Shown: piece after piece, positions 55,515 to 64,000 of the stretch
Numbering within the stretch: position 1 is the first letter of the stretch
How the letters are laid out: each line of letters opens with the position of its first letter
Assembly: GCF_007713465.1 (NCBI RefSeq)
Contig: NZ_VMSG01000001.1
Location: forward strand, 62,001 to 126,000
Origin: Pseudomonas sp. H3(2019)
GTDB taxonomy: Bacteria; Pseudomonadota; Gammaproteobacteria; Pseudomonadales; Pseudomonadaceae
Direction: 5' to 3'
Length of the DNA stretch: 64,000 bases
Position numbers and translations under genes: made by a program
The notes under the pieces: generated by a model
The model's input: the letters and a program-made list of their open reading frames with translations, nothing else
What the model was told of the DNA's origin: nothing
The model's database searches: none

Positions 55515-56762
55515 TTACTCCGGCAGCAGGCTTTCGCCAGCAAACAACTCGGCAACCGTCTCGCGGCGACGCACTTCAATTGCCTGACCGCCGTCCACCA
55601 GCACTTCAGCGGCGCGGCCGCGAGTGTTGTAGTTGGAGCTCATGACAAACCCGTACGCACCGGCCGAATGCACGGCCAGCAAGTCGCCTTCTTCGAGTGC
55701 CAGCAGACGATCCTTGGCGAGGAAATCGCCGGTTTCGCAGATCGGCCCGACGATGTCGTAGGCGCGTGCCGGGGTTGCACGCGGGCGCACGGCCGTAACG
55801 TCCATCCAGGCCTGATACAGCGCCGGGCGGATCAGGTCGTTCATGGCCGCGTCGACGATGGCGAAGTCTTTGTGTTCGGTGTGCTTGAGGTACTCGACCT
55901 CGGTCAGCAGCACGCCGGCGTTGGCGACGATGAAGCGGCCCGGCTCGAATACCAGTGCCAGGTCGCGACCATCAATGCGTTCGCGTACGGCCTTGATGTA
56001 GTCGGCAGCCAATGGCGGCTCTTCATCGCGATAACGCACGCCCAAGCCACCGCCGAGGTCAATGTGGCGCAGGTAGATTCCGCAATCGCCCAGGCGATCG
56101 ATCAGCGCCAGCAAGCGGTCGAGGGCATCGATGAAGGGCGGCAAGGTGGTCAGTTGCGAACCGATGTGGCAATCGACACCGACCACTTCCAGGTTAGGCA
56201 GTTGGGCGGCACGGACGTACACGTCTTCGGCGTCGGCAATGGCGATGCCGAACTTGTTTTCCTTGAGACCGGTAGAAATGTACGGGTGGGTGCCGGCATC
56301 GACGTCCGGGTTGACCCGCAGTGAGATCGGCGCGCGAACGCCAAGCTCGGCCGCGACGACTTGCAGGCGTTCGAGCTCGTCGGTGGATTCGACGTTGAAG
56401 CAGTGCACGCCGACTTCCAGGGCGCGACGCATGTCTTCACGGGTCTTGCCGACGCCGGAAAAAACGATTTTGTCGGGCTGGCCACCGGCGGCCAGAACAC
56501 GTTCCAGCTCGCCACCGGAGACGATGTCGAAACCAGCGCCCAAACGCGCCAGGACATTCAGTACACCCAGGTTGGAGTTGGCCTTGACCGCAAAGCAGAC
56601 CAGGTGCGGCGTACCGGCCAGCGCATCGGCGTACGCCAGGTACTGGGCTTCGATGTGCGCGCGAGAGTAGACGTAGGTCGGTGTGCCAAAGCGTTCGGCG
56701 ATGGCGGACAGGGCAACACCTTCCGCGAACAGTTCACCGTCACGGTAGTTAAAAGCGTCCAT
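55515..56762 (-). CDS. lysA: Diaminopimelate decarboxylase
   Basis: 415 residues. PLP enzyme that decarboxylates meso-DAP to lysine. [19 protein letters not shown] contains the PLP Lys near residue 60. DCHIGSQL and a later [11 protein letters not shown] carry the His and Cys of the active site. It follows lptM by 9 bases. Confidence 0.97.
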   Translation of the reverse strand: MDAFNYRDGELFAEGVALSAIAERFGTPTYVYSRAHIEAQYLAYADALAGTPHLVCFAVKANSNLGVLNVLARLGAGFDIVSGGELERVLAAGGQPDKIVFSGVGKTREDMRRALEVGVHCFNVESTDELERLQVVAAELGVRAPISLRVNPDVDAGTHPYISTGLKENKFGIAIADAEDVYVRAAQLPNLEVVGVDCHIGSQLTTLPPFIDALDRLLALIDRLGDCGIYLRHIDLGGGLGVRYRDEEPPLAADYIKAVRERIDGRDLALVFEPGRFIVANAGVLLTEVEYLKHTEHKDFAIVDAAMNDLIRPALYQAWMDVTAVRPRATPARAYDIVGPICETGDFLAKDRLLALEEGDLLAVHSAGAYGFVMSSNYNTRGRAAEVLVDGGQAIEVRRRETVAELFAGESLLPE

Positions 56763-56771
56763 GATGTTCCC

Positions 56772-56945
56772 TTAGTAGGTGCTGGTACTGGTGCTGTGCT
56801 GGTGCGCTTTGGACTGCGACGACTTCGCCTGTTCTTCAGGGGATTTGCTGTCATCGGGCAGATACAGCGGACCTTTTTGACCACAGGCAGTGACAAGGCA
56901 GGCAACCGCGACGAGCGCAGCAAGGGAAGAGATCAGGCGCTTCAT
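56772..56945 (-). CDS. lptM: LPS assembly-associated lipoprotein LptM (LppL/YifL)
   Basis: 57 residues: MKRLISSLAALVAVACLVTA then lipobox Cys21 (TACGQKGPLYLP). CGQKGPLYLP is the LptM/LppL signature. E. coli LptM helps fold LptD for LPS export. It is the first gene before lysA in the operon. Confidence 0.93.
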   Translation of the reverse strand: MKRLISSLAALVAVACLVTACGQKGPLYLPDDSKSPEEQAKSSQSKAHQHSTSTSTY

Positions 56946-57183
56946 GGCGAAATCCTTGAAAATGCGTTAATTGCGCCGGAGTATACCGGCCACCCGGCAG
57001 CTTGCCTATGCGACGGACCACCCGTCCGGCGGGCCTTTGCCCAGGCAAGCGATCAAGCAGCGCAAGGTGTGCCGATATTTTCTACTCTTGTCTGGTGCGT
57101 GGTCGGTATCCTTTGCAATCGCTGGGGCTCGGCCGTATCTTGCGGCGCTTGAGCGTGAGTAGACATTTTTTGAGGTTCCCGCA

Positions 57184-57516
57184 ATGAGTTTGACTGAAGC
57201 CCGTTTCCACGATCTGGTCGATGCCACCCAGCAAACGCTGGAGGATATTTTCGATGAGAGTGGCCTGGATGTTGATCTGGAAAGCTCGGCCGGTGTGCTC
57301 ACCGTCAAGTTCGAAGGCGGCAGCCAGTTGATCTTCAGTCGCCAGGAGCCGCTGCGTCAGCTGTGGCTGGCGGCCGTGTCCGGTGGCTTCCACTTCGACT
57401 ATGACGAAGAAAGCGAACGCTGGATGTGTGACAAGAGCGAAGAGCAGCTCGGTGAGATGCTTGAGCGCATCGTCAAGCAGCAGGCCGACGTCGAACTCGA
57501 TTTCGAAGGTCTGTGA
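57184..57516 (+). CDS. cyaY: Frataxin homologue CyaY
   Basis: 110 residues. Iron-binding regulator of Fe-S assembly. N-terminal acidic helix SLTEARFHDLVDATQQTLED, and the beta core with LTVKFEGGSQLIFSRQEPLRQLW. The length is typical. It is divergent from lptM. Confidence 0.96.
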   Translation: MSLTEARFHDLVDATQQTLEDIFDESGLDVDLESSAGVLTVKFEGGSQLIFSRQEPLRQLWLAAVSGGFHFDYDEESERWMCDKSEEQLGEMLERIVKQQADVELDFEGL

Positions 57517-57520
57517 TCTT

Positions 57521-57745
57521 GTGAGTGAGACAGCGCCCGCTCGTCCGCCAAAGCCGCTGTACAGCAATGTCAGCGCGGCGGTGCCTTCGCCATGCACCAG
57601 CGTCTGTCGGCTGGACGAGCAGAAAGTCTGCCTGGGCTGTTTTCGCCATGTCGAAGATATCCGCGAATGGCGCTCGGCGGACGATGATCGACGCCGGGTG
57701 ATTTGCGCCCAGGCCCAACAGCGCAAGGCCGCAAGCCACCCGTAG
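57521..57745 (+). CDS. DUF1289 domain protein
   Basis: 74 residues. PSPCTSVCRLDEQKVCLGCFRHVEDIREW is the DUF1289 cysteine pattern, read here in parts. Metal binding is likely. The start is GTG (VSETAPARP), with AAGG 10 bases upstream. It starts 5 bases after cyaY and is probably translated from the same mRNA. Confidence 0.85.
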   Translation: MSETAPARPPKPLYSNVSAAVPSPCTSVCRLDEQKVCLGCFRHVEDIREWRSADDDRRRVICAQAQQRKAASHP

Positions 57746-57761
57746 CCGGGGTGCTCCTCAC

Positions 57762-57860
57762 TTGGCTTGTATATTTTTTGAGCTGTGATAGTGTCCGGAT
57801 ACGCCTCAACTCATCGAGGTCCGTGAAAACCCCGCCTATTTCTGGCGGGGTTTTGCTTTT
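57762..57860 (+). ncRNA. Structured leader of rnk (two hairpins)
   Basis: A promoter-like TTGGCT/TGATAG pair at 57762-57791 precedes two stems: CCTC...GAGG at 57804-57819 and AAAACCCCGCC...GGCGGGGTTTT at 57826-57854, the latter followed by GCTTTT. The second looks like an attenuator, because rnk starts only 31 bases later. A conserved RNA upstream of rnk in Pseudomonas has been proposed from comparative data; that assignment is from memory. Confidence 0.55.
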
Positions 57861-57891
57861 GTCGTGCAGAAAAAAGGAGTCTGCCTTAATC

Positions 57892-58302
57892 ATGACCGCA
57901 CCTTCCATCATCCTTACCCGCCTGGACGTGCAACGTCTGGAGCGTTTGATCGACAGCCTGGATGACTCGCTGCCAGGTGTTATCGCGCTGCAAACCGAAC
58001 TGGATCGCGCCGATACGCTGGTCGGTCACGATGAAGTGCCTGCCGATGTCGTGACCATGAACTCGCGTGTACATTGCCGTGAAGAAAGCAGCGGCAAGGA
58101 CTATCACCTGACCCTGGTTTATCCACAGGACGCCAATGCCGATGAAGGCAGGATTTCCATTCTGGCGCCGGTAGGCAGCGCATTGCTCGGTTTGAAGGTT
58201 GGCCAGCACATCGACTGGCCGGCACCGGGTGGCAAGACCTTGAAGCTGACCCTGCTTGAGGTTGAGTCGCAGCCCAAGAATGGCGGCGACTGCACGTTCT
58301 GA
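57892..58302 (+). CDS. rnk: Nucleoside diphosphate kinase regulator Rnk
   Basis: 136 residues. GreA-like C-terminal domain (LAPVGSALLGLKVGQHIDWPAPGG) and helical N-terminus MTAPSIILTRLDVQRLERLI. In E. coli Rnk influences NDP kinase and binds RNA polymerase. AAAAAGGAG precedes the ATG. It is convergent with cyaA. Confidence 0.95.
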   Translation: MTAPSIILTRLDVQRLERLIDSLDDSLPGVIALQTELDRADTLVGHDEVPADVVTMNSRVHCREESSGKDYHLTLVYPQDANADEGRISILAPVGSALLGLKVGQHIDWPAPGGKTLKLTLLEVESQPKNGGDCTF

Positions 58303-58308
58303 CACGCT

Positions 58309-61158
58309 TCAGGCCTGTTCGAGCGCCTTGTTCAATGCGCGCTCCAGGTCTGCCTTGTAGCGCAGGTAAAGATTGCTCGAACCCTGACCATCACTGAGCA
58401 GGCCGGACAGGTCCAGGTCGGTGATGTAGCAGCGATAGTGTTGCGCCTCGCGACGCTGCCCGACGATCTCCTGCGCGACCACGGCAAATAGCTGGTCGCC
58501 ATGTTCCAGCTCGGAAAACTCTCGCTGATTGCAATACAAGGTGACCTGTCCTTGGCCCGGTACGGCTTTGCCGACGATTGCCTGGACATCGTAGAACGGC
58601 TTGTTCACCGGTGTCTGCGGCGCCGGGCGCGGCTCGACCCGGCGTGCCCGGTTGGTGCCCGATGGCAGCAGTTGGTAGTACAGGGTTTCCAGCACCGTCA
58701 CCGGTTGGGTGGGGTCCATCGGCAACAGCGCGTCACGGCGATACAGGATCGATTGCAGGAAACGTTGCAGTGGCACCAGCAGGCTTTGCTCGTCGTGATA
58801 CGGCTGGCGCTGTTGCCACAGGGCATTGAATTCATCCAGCACGTACAGCTCGGCGTGAGCATCGTTGAGGCGGTAAAACACCTGAATGCAGTCGGGCTGG
58901 CCCATCGGCAGGATCAGCGCCAGATCGTGATCCGCCAGCGCCATCGGGTCCAGTTGCAGCGGGCTGTAACGGGTCAGGTCCTGGTTCAGGTAATCGAGCA
59001 GTGCCGGCAGGCTGGCCAGCGCAACATGATTGACCTGGCCGGGCACCAGCTCCAGCACGTGGTAATGCTGCTGGACCTGGATCAGGTAGCGATGATTGAG
59101 TTTGCTGAGCAGCAGGTTCTGCGCGGTATCGACGACTTCTTCGACACGCTGGGCGATGAACTGCGCACGGTTATGGCAGAAGCAGCGCACGCGCAATCGG
59201 GGTTGTTGGTGGCCGCTCGGCAGGTTGTTGAGGTAATCGCGCAGGCAATCGAGCAGGGCGTGGGCGCCGTCGTAGCGGCTGACCAGCACTTCGTTCCAGC
59301 TGTTGAGCGTGACCTGGTCAAGGGTCAGCACCAGATTTTCGCGCACCCCGGCGTAGCTCAGCGAGTCTGTGCGCTCGGTGGTCATCAGGATGTTCAGGTC
59401 GCGGTGGTGCTTGAGCGGGTCGATGCCCACGTTCACCAGAATCAGCACCTCGCTCGGCACGCTGGCATGCAGCAGTTGTTCTTCGCTGACGCTGGTCAGG
59501 GGCAGTGCGATAGCCTGTTGCAGGCTGCCCAGCAGATTGAACAGCTCGAATTCGCTCAGGTCGCTGCTGCCAGGGTGCAAGGCCAGGCGCGTGCTGCTGT
59601 CGATAACGCCGTTGCGGTGGCACCAGGTCAGCAGTTCCAGCAGTTCGCGGCTGCGCTTGATCGGCGCGAAATGCTCCCACTCCAGATTACTCAGGTTGCC
59701 GTTGTACAAGCCCCAGTGGGTCTGCCCGGACTCTTTCTTGTTCGCTGACTGGACCAGGGTCAGTGTGTCTTCGGCCAGGTCTGGCGCAATGCCGGGGTTG
59801 ATGAACTCGATCTTGTCGGCCTTGCGTTCGAAGGCGGCATACAACCTGCGACCCAGTACATTGAGGTCACGCTTGTTGATCAGGCTGACGCTCTGCTCGG
59901 TGCGGGCGAACTGGGTCAGGAAGCGATAGCTGTAGTTGAGCTCGTTCACCAGGGCCCGGCGTTCGGCGCTGACCTGACGGACCTTCCATTGGCTGCGGCT
60001 GTCGAGCATTGCCAATTGCCGCTGATCCCAGCCCCATTCTTCAGCCAACCGCTCCAGCAGCAGGCGCTGCCAGCTTTTGCTGCGCTGGCCACTGCTGCCG
60101 GTCAGCTTGCGATTGACCTTGAGGTACAAGGCGCGCCGAACCAGCTCCAACCGTTCCGGCTCGCCCCGGGCGGTGAGGTATTCCTCAATGCGCCGGTAGA
60201 CCACGATGTACGGGTCGAGCTCATCGAGATCGAGGCGGTTGGCGAACACGGCTTGCTTGAAACGCAGGCTCAGGCATTTGACGTTCGGGTGTTCGCTGGC
60301 GTAGACCTCGGTCAGCAGCAGTTTGAGTACCGATTTGTAGGGTGACTCGATACCTTTGAACAACTGCCAGAGCCCGGCCCCGATGAATTCGCCCGGCGGA
60401 ATCTGTGCCAGATGACCGAGATCGAGGGTTTCGTCGGCGCGGATAAAGCGTTTTGACAGCAATGTATGGGTGTACTGGTCGTAGCCGGCCTCTTCGTATA
60501 CCGGCACCAGCCACCAGATCGGCGTGCGCCCCGCGAGCCAGATGGCGGTGCGATAGAACTCATCGAGCAGCAAGTAATGCTGGGTGGTGCCGCAGTCATC
60601 GGAGCTCAATTGGGTGTCGCGTTCGCCACGGACGAAACGTTGCGGGTCGATCAGAAAGAAATGCGCCTCGGCGCCCTGGCTGGCGGCCCAGGTTTCGAGC
60701 AATTGGCATTTTTTACGCAGCTCGGCGAGTTCGTTTTCACTCAGGTCCGGGGCGTGGCAAACCCAAACGTCCATGTCACTTTGATCCGCCTGGGCGAGCG
60801 TGCCGAGGCTGCCCATCAGGAACAAACCCTGAATCGGCCGCGGCGGGTTGCCGTGGCGGGGCTTGTAGGAAAAGGAGCGGGTCAGGCGTTGCGCTTCGGC
60901 GAGCGCTGTGGCGTCAGGTTCGAAATTTGACAGCCCGGCCGGTGTGCTGCCCGAGACGTAACCTGGTAGCAGCGGGTGATTGACGTGGAAGAACAGCGGC
61001 AGCAGGGTCAATACCCCTTGCTGGCGGGTCGATAACCCTTCCATGGCGCGGGCCAGGCGACCGTCGTTGAGCTTGAGAAAGCGTGCGCGCAACTGGCTGA
61101 GAACCTTGCGATCGATTCCTTCGTCCAGATCAGGGCGGATTTCATGGGTGCGGGTCAT
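58309..61158 (-). CDS. cyaA: Class I adenylate cyclase
   Basis: 949 residues. Makes cAMP for Vfr/Crp signalling. The N-terminal catalytic domain (about 1-540) has the nucleotidyltransferase motif GSLGTLAQADQSDMDVW near residue 110. A C-terminal regulatory part follows. Length is in line with Pseudomonas CyaA. Divergent context: the 61159-61341 gap contains an imperfect hairpin. Confidence 0.96.
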   Translation of the reverse strand: MTRTHEIRPDLDEGIDRKVLSQLRARFLKLNDGRLARAMEGLSTRQQGVLTLLPLFFHVNHPLLPGYVSGSTPAGLSNFEPDATALAEAQRLTRSFSYKPRHGNPPRPIQGLFLMGSLGTLAQADQSDMDVWVCHAPDLSENELAELRKKCQLLETWAASQGAEAHFFLIDPQRFVRGERDTQLSSDDCGTTQHYLLLDEFYRTAIWLAGRTPIWWLVPVYEEAGYDQYTHTLLSKRFIRADETLDLGHLAQIPPGEFIGAGLWQLFKGIESPYKSVLKLLLTEVYASEHPNVKCLSLRFKQAVFANRLDLDELDPYIVVYRRIEEYLTARGEPERLELVRRALYLKVNRKLTGSSGQRSKSWQRLLLERLAEEWGWDQRQLAMLDSRSQWKVRQVSAERRALVNELNYSYRFLTQFARTEQSVSLINKRDLNVLGRRLYAAFERKADKIEFINPGIAPDLAEDTLTLVQSANKKESGQTHWGLYNGNLSNLEWEHFAPIKRSRELLELLTWCHRNGVIDSSTRLALHPGSSDLSEFELFNLLGSLQQAIALPLTSVSEEQLLHASVPSEVLILVNVGIDPLKHHRDLNILMTTERTDSLSYAGVRENLVLTLDQVTLNSWNEVLVSRYDGAHALLDCLRDYLNNLPSGHQQPRLRVRCFCHNRAQFIAQRVEEVVDTAQNLLLSKLNHRYLIQVQQHYHVLELVPGQVNHVALASLPALLDYLNQDLTRYSPLQLDPMALADHDLALILPMGQPDCIQVFYRLNDAHAELYVLDEFNALWQQRQPYHDEQSLLVPLQRFLQSILYRRDALLPMDPTQPVTVLETLYYQLLPSGTNRARRVEPRPAPQTPVNKPFYDVQAIVGKAVPGQGQVTLYCNQREFSELEHGDQLFAVVAQEIVGQRREAQHYRCYITDLDLSGLLSDGQGSSNLYLRYKADLERALNKALEQA

Positions 61159-61290
61159 GTCAGCTCAAACCGGCTCGCAGTGCTCGAACGTGGGAAGTCT
61201 CAGGACGGTGAGCAGTTTACAGCGTCGCGCGGGCGACTTTTAAGCTGAATTTTGGTTTCTGGCGCCAAATTTCTATCGACGGGCGACAGT

Positions 61291-61328
61291 CTGCCCGCGG
61301 AAATCCCGTAACAGGGGTTTCCGTGGGC
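61291..61328 (-). terminator. Imperfect hairpin downstream of the TIGR02647 gene
   Basis: GCCCGCGGAAATCCC and GGGGTTTCCGTGGGC pair over 15 positions with two mismatches. No T-run, so termination is uncertain. Confidence 0.4.
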
Positions 61329-61341
61329 GATATGGCAACGG

Positions 61342-61587
61342 TCAGGCGGTTTCTTCGACAGACAAAATGGTCAGAACGGTCTGAATATTCTGTGCGGCGT
61401 CACGGCCCAGGCTGGTCAGATAACCGCCATCGGGCTGGGTGATCAACTCTTTGTCGAACAGGCGTTGTGCGGCGGCAATGGCTTTCGGGGCAGCGGTCTG
61501 ATGAATTTTCAAACCTTCCTGGGAACTGTCCAGGTTGAAGAGTGCAAGGATTTCCAGTTCGGCAACCAGCTCAGGGGTAAGCGACAT
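61342..61587 (-). CDS. TIGR02647 family small protein
   Basis: 81 residues starting MSLTPELVAELEILALFNLD. It ends LGRDAAQNIQTVLTILSVEE, a short helical protein conserved in Pseudomonas as TIGR02647. Function unknown. Start chosen by family; a longer open frame upstream is not needed. GGAGT precedes the ATG. Confidence 0.85.
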   Translation of the reverse strand: MSLTPELVAELEILALFNLDSSQEGLKIHQTAAPKAIAAAQRLFDKELITQPDGGYLTSLGRDAAQNIQTVLTILSVEETA

Positions 61588-61714
61588 AAGGACTCCAGAC
61601 TTTCTAGGAATAGACGACAGCGCCCCTAAGGTGAACGCACTCGAGCGGCGTGTCCAGTGTTGGCTTAGAGCTTTTCGTTGCAGGCAGTTGAACGTGATTG
61701 CAGGCGCAGTATCC

Positions 61715-61823
61715 GTGGCGAGGGAGCTTGCTCCCGTTGGGCAGCGAAGCAGCCCCAAACCCTGCCGCATCCAGCGGTTTGCGATTGCTGCGCAATCGAG
61801 CGGGAGCAAGCTCCCTCGCCACA
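61715..61823. repeat. Long inverted repeat (GTGGCGAGGGAGCTTGCTCC family)
   Basis: GTGGCGAGGGAGCTTGCTCC at the left and GAGCAAGCTCCCTCGCCACA at the right, enclosing about 68 bases. It is the partner of the 14157 copy; the inner sequence differs. Confidence 0.85.
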
Positions 61824-61851
61824 ATGAGAGCCGTGCCCGCGCGATAGGCGC

Positions 61852-62136
61852 TTATTTCTTTTCTGGCGGCAATTCTGGCAGTGCGCGCAACGCGGCTTCA
61901 TACCACTCGGTATTGAACGCGCGGTCTTCTTCCAGGAGTGCGTCAATTTCAATGGCCAGAACGTGGGCCATCAATTGCAGGATTTCTTCACGCTCGTAAC
62001 CGACCAGGGTCAGTTTGTTGAAGGTCGCCTTGGCTGCTGGCGGGTTGTCGCTTTCGATCTGGTTTTCGATGGCTTCGATCAGGGTGGTTTCGGCGAATTC
62101 TTCTTCGTCGTTGTCGATATCGCTAGGCTCGCTCAT
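61852..62136 (-). CDS. Hypothetical protein, acidic, conserved (94 residues)
   Basis: Start MSEPSDIDNDEEEFAET, acidic at the N-terminus, then a helical segment IENQIESDNPPAAKATFNKL and YEREEILQLMAHVLAIEIDA. It ends PELPPEKK. I do not recognise a named domain. GGAG lies 6 bases before the ATG. It sits upstream of the repeat and the TIGR02647 gene. Confidence 0.75.
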   Translation of the reverse strand: MSEPSDIDNDEEEFAETTLIEAIENQIESDNPPAAKATFNKLTLVGYEREEILQLMAHVLAIEIDALLEEDRAFNTEWYEAALRALPELPPEKK

Positions 62137-62261
62137 GGCAGGCTCCAAAAGGAAAGGTCGTCAGTTTACCTGCATTCAGCCGTGTGATGCTGCTGGCGAG
62201 AGTGCTCCAGACGCTCTATAACAGTCGCTGCCAACCCCCTGCACGGCCTGGAGGCTATGTG

Positions 62262-62921
62262 ATGCTCAAGCTTTATGGATTTTCCGTCAGCAACTACTAC
62301 AACATGGTCAAACATGCGTTGCTGGAGAAGGGCCTGCCCTTTGAGGAAGTAGCGTTTTACCCCGATCAAAGCCCTGAGGCGCTGGCCATCAGCCCGCGTG
62401 GCAAGGTTCCGGTATTGGGTGTCGAACAAGGGTTCGTCAACGAGACCAGCGTGATTCTTCAGTACCTTGAAGACACGCAATCGGGTCCTGCGCTGCTGCC
62501 CAAAACACCGTTCGAGCGGGCCCAGGTTCTGGCGCTGGCCAAGGAAATCGAGTTGTACATCGAACTACCGGCTCGCGCCTGTTTCCCTGAGGCCTTTTTC
62601 GGTATGACGGTGCCGGAAGCGATCAAGGAAAAAGCCAAGGCCGAGCTGCTGCTGGGGATTGCGTCACTGGGACGTCACGGCAAGTTCGCGCCGTATGTGG
62701 CGGGCGCGACCCTGAGCGTGGCGGATCTGTACTTCCTGTACAGCGTCAGTCTGGCCCGCGCGGTCGGCAAAAAGCTCTTCGATCTGGATTTGCTGGCCGA
62801 GTTGCCAGCCGCCAGGGCATTGCTTGAGCAGCTTGAGCAGACACCGCATGCCAAACGCATCGCGGCAGACAAGGAAGCGGCGATGCCGCAGTTTTTGGCG
62901 ATGATCGCCGCCAGGAAGTAA
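62262..62921 (+). CDS. Glutathione S-transferase family protein
   Basis: 219 residues. N-terminal thioredoxin-like domain (LKLYGFSVSNYYNMVKHALLEKGL; ISPRGKVPVLGV; NETSVILQYLE) and a helical C-terminal domain (VAGATLSVADLYFLYSVSLA). Detoxification or a related reaction is likely. The start after GGAGG is clear. Divergent from the acidic hypothetical. Confidence 0.9.
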   Translation: MLKLYGFSVSNYYNMVKHALLEKGLPFEEVAFYPDQSPEALAISPRGKVPVLGVEQGFVNETSVILQYLEDTQSGPALLPKTPFERAQVLALAKEIELYIELPARACFPEAFFGMTVPEAIKEKAKAELLLGIASLGRHGKFAPYVAGATLSVADLYFLYSVSLARAVGKKLFDLDLLAELPAARALLEQLEQTPHAKRIAADKEAAMPQFLAMIAARK

Positions 62922-62945
62922 GTTTGTAGCGTTCTTCAGGACGCA

Positions 62946-63035
62946 ATCGCGGGCAAGCCTTGCTCCTACAGGATTTATGTCGTATCGCAAACACGTGAAC
63001 GACACGAATCCGTAGGAGCAAGGCTTGCCCGCGAT
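62946..63035. repeat. Perfect inverted repeat (ATCGCGGGCAAGCCTTGCTC family)
   Basis: 24-base arms 62946-62969 and 63012-63035 are perfect reverse complements. Third copy of the 41161/52238 family, between the convergent GST and argH genes. Confidence 0.92.
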
Positions 63036-63047
63036 GCTTTTAGCGAT

Positions 63048-64000
63048 TTAGCGGCTGACCAGCAGCGCCTGACCGCGAGCCACGGCGGCCTTCACCTGCG
63101 CCGGCGCGGTGCCGCCGATGTGGTTACGGGCATTCACCGAGCCTTCCAGAGTCAGAACGGCAAACACGTCCTGCTCGATCTGATCGCTGAATTTGCGCAG
63201 TTCTTCCAGGCTCATCTCTGCCAGATCCTTGCCGGTTTCCACGCCGTACTTCACCGCGTGACCGACGATTTCGTGACAGTCACGGAACGGCAGGCCGCGG
63301 CGCACCAGATAATCCGCCAGGTCGGTGGCCGTGGAGAAACCGCGCAGTGCCGCTTCACGCATGATGGCGTGCTTTGGCTTGATCGCCGGGATCATGTCGG
63401 CAAAGGCCCGCAGCGAGTCGCGCAAGGTGTCGGCGGCGTCGAACAGCGGCTCTTTATCTTCCTGGTTGTCCTTGTTGTAGGCCAATGGCTGGCCTTTCAT
63501 CAACGTCAGCAGGCCCATCAGCGCGCCGAACACCCGGCCGCTTTTACCGCGCACCAGTTCCGGGACGTCGGGGTTTTTCTTTTGCGGCATGATCGAGCTA
63601 CCGGTGCAGAAACGATCAGGCAGATCGATGAACTGGAATTGCGCGCTGGTCCACAGCACCAGCTCTTCGGAGAAGCGCGACAGGTGCATCATCGCGATGC
63701 TTGCAGCCGAGCAGAACTCGATGGCGAAGTCGCGATCGGAGACGTTGTCCAGCGAGTTGCCGCCAACAGCATCGAAACCCAGCAGTTGGGCGGTCAGCTC
63801 ACGGTCGATCGGGTAGGTGGTGCCAGCCAGTGCGGCGCTGCCGAGCGGCATGCGGTTGGTGCGCTTGCGGCAGTCGACCAGGCGCTCGTAGTCGCGGCTG
63901 AGCATTTCGAACCAGGCCAGCATGTGATGACCGAAGGTCACGGGCTGTGCGGTTTGCAGGTGGGTGAAGCCGGGCATGATGGTGCCGGATTCGCGCTCTG
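63048..64000 (-). CDS. argH: Argininosuccinate lyase (5' part cut by window edge)
   Basis: Last step of arginine synthesis. The 317 visible residues include [18 protein letters not shown] and the fumarase/lyase signature [15 protein letters not shown], with the catalytic Ser in the loop. It ends at the family's usual C-terminus. The N-terminal ~150 residues lie beyond 64000. Confidence 0.96.
   Translation of the reverse strand, partial: ERESGTIMPGFTHLQTAQPVTFGHHMLAWFEMLSRDYERLVDCRKRTNRMPLGSAALAGTTYPIDRELTAQLLGFDAVGGNSLDNVSDRDFAIEFCSAASIAMMHLSRFSEELVLWTSAQFQFIDLPDRFCTGSSIMPQKKNPDVPELVRGKSGRVFGALMGLLTLMKGQPLAYNKDNQEDKEPLFDAADTLRDSLRAFADMIPAIKPKHAIMREAALRGFSTATDLADYLVRRGLPFRDCHEIVGHAVKYGVETGKDLAEMSLEELRKFSDQIEQDVFAVLTLEGSVNARNHIGGTAPAQVKAAVARGQALLVSR

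Overview
The window is a stretch of core chromosome from a fluorescent Pseudomonas, most likely the P. fluorescens complex. It is GC-rich and densely coded. The gene order follows the region that in P. aeruginosa runs from oxyR through spoT, crc, algC, radC, kauB, dadA, rep, glnK-amtB, xerC, lysA and cyaA to argH. Repeat families typical of P. fluorescens intergenic DNA are scattered through it. Assignment to a species is not possible from this sequence alone. Both ends cut a gene: oxyR on the left and argH on the right.

Layout. 1-3.1 kb holds oxyR and the exbB-exbD-tonB energy-transduction operon. 3.3-10.9 kb holds an SDR protein, a lipoprotein, ridA, spoT, rpoZ, gmk, yicC, rph and a DUF4870 gene. 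11.3-12.5 kb is gltS, which lies between neighbours that are adjacent in P. aeruginosa. 12.6-19.4 kb holds crc, pyrE, argB, algC, dut, coaBC and radC. 19.5-24.1 kb holds a peptide-type binding protein, rpmB-rpmG, a cupin and kauB. 24.2-29.6 kb holds a phospholipase-D lipoprotein, a MocR-type regulator with a DUF1127 gene, and a PuuB-like oxidase. 29.7-33.9 kb is the alanine catabolic cluster lrp / dadA-ridA-dadX followed by pauR. 34.0-45.1 kb holds cycB, an acetyl-CoA hydrolase family gene, xpt, rep, an EAL phosphodiesterase, a MATE pump, a LysR regulator and a DUF4432 protein. 45.1-49.0 kb is yifB, then an accessory insert (small ORF, HigBA toxin-antitoxin, BRO-N protein), then ubiK. 49.0-52.2 kb is the NtrC/sigma54-type glnK-amtB region, yjbQ and sutA. 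52.3-57.0 kb is the lptM-lysA-dapF-DUF484-xerC-HAD operon. 57.2-64 kb holds cyaY, a DUF1289 gene, rnk with a structured leader, cyaA, two small conserved genes, a GST and argH.

Themes. Stress and growth control is prominent: ppGpp (spoT, rpoZ nearby), catabolite control (crc, cyaA), SutA and OxyR. Amine and amino-acid catabolism is spread over several sites (kauB, a PuuB-like oxidase, pauR, dadAX), and PuuR-like sequence motifs may link some of these promoters. Iron appears as a second link: a near-consensus Fur box lies in front of the c-di-GMP phosphodiesterase gene and a weaker one in front of exbB. I found no prophage, CRISPR array, rRNA or tRNA. The part most likely to be recently acquired is the 46.7-48.6 kb insert. 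I see no convincing large undescribed system; the most interesting items are regulatory sites, the insert and the small genes.
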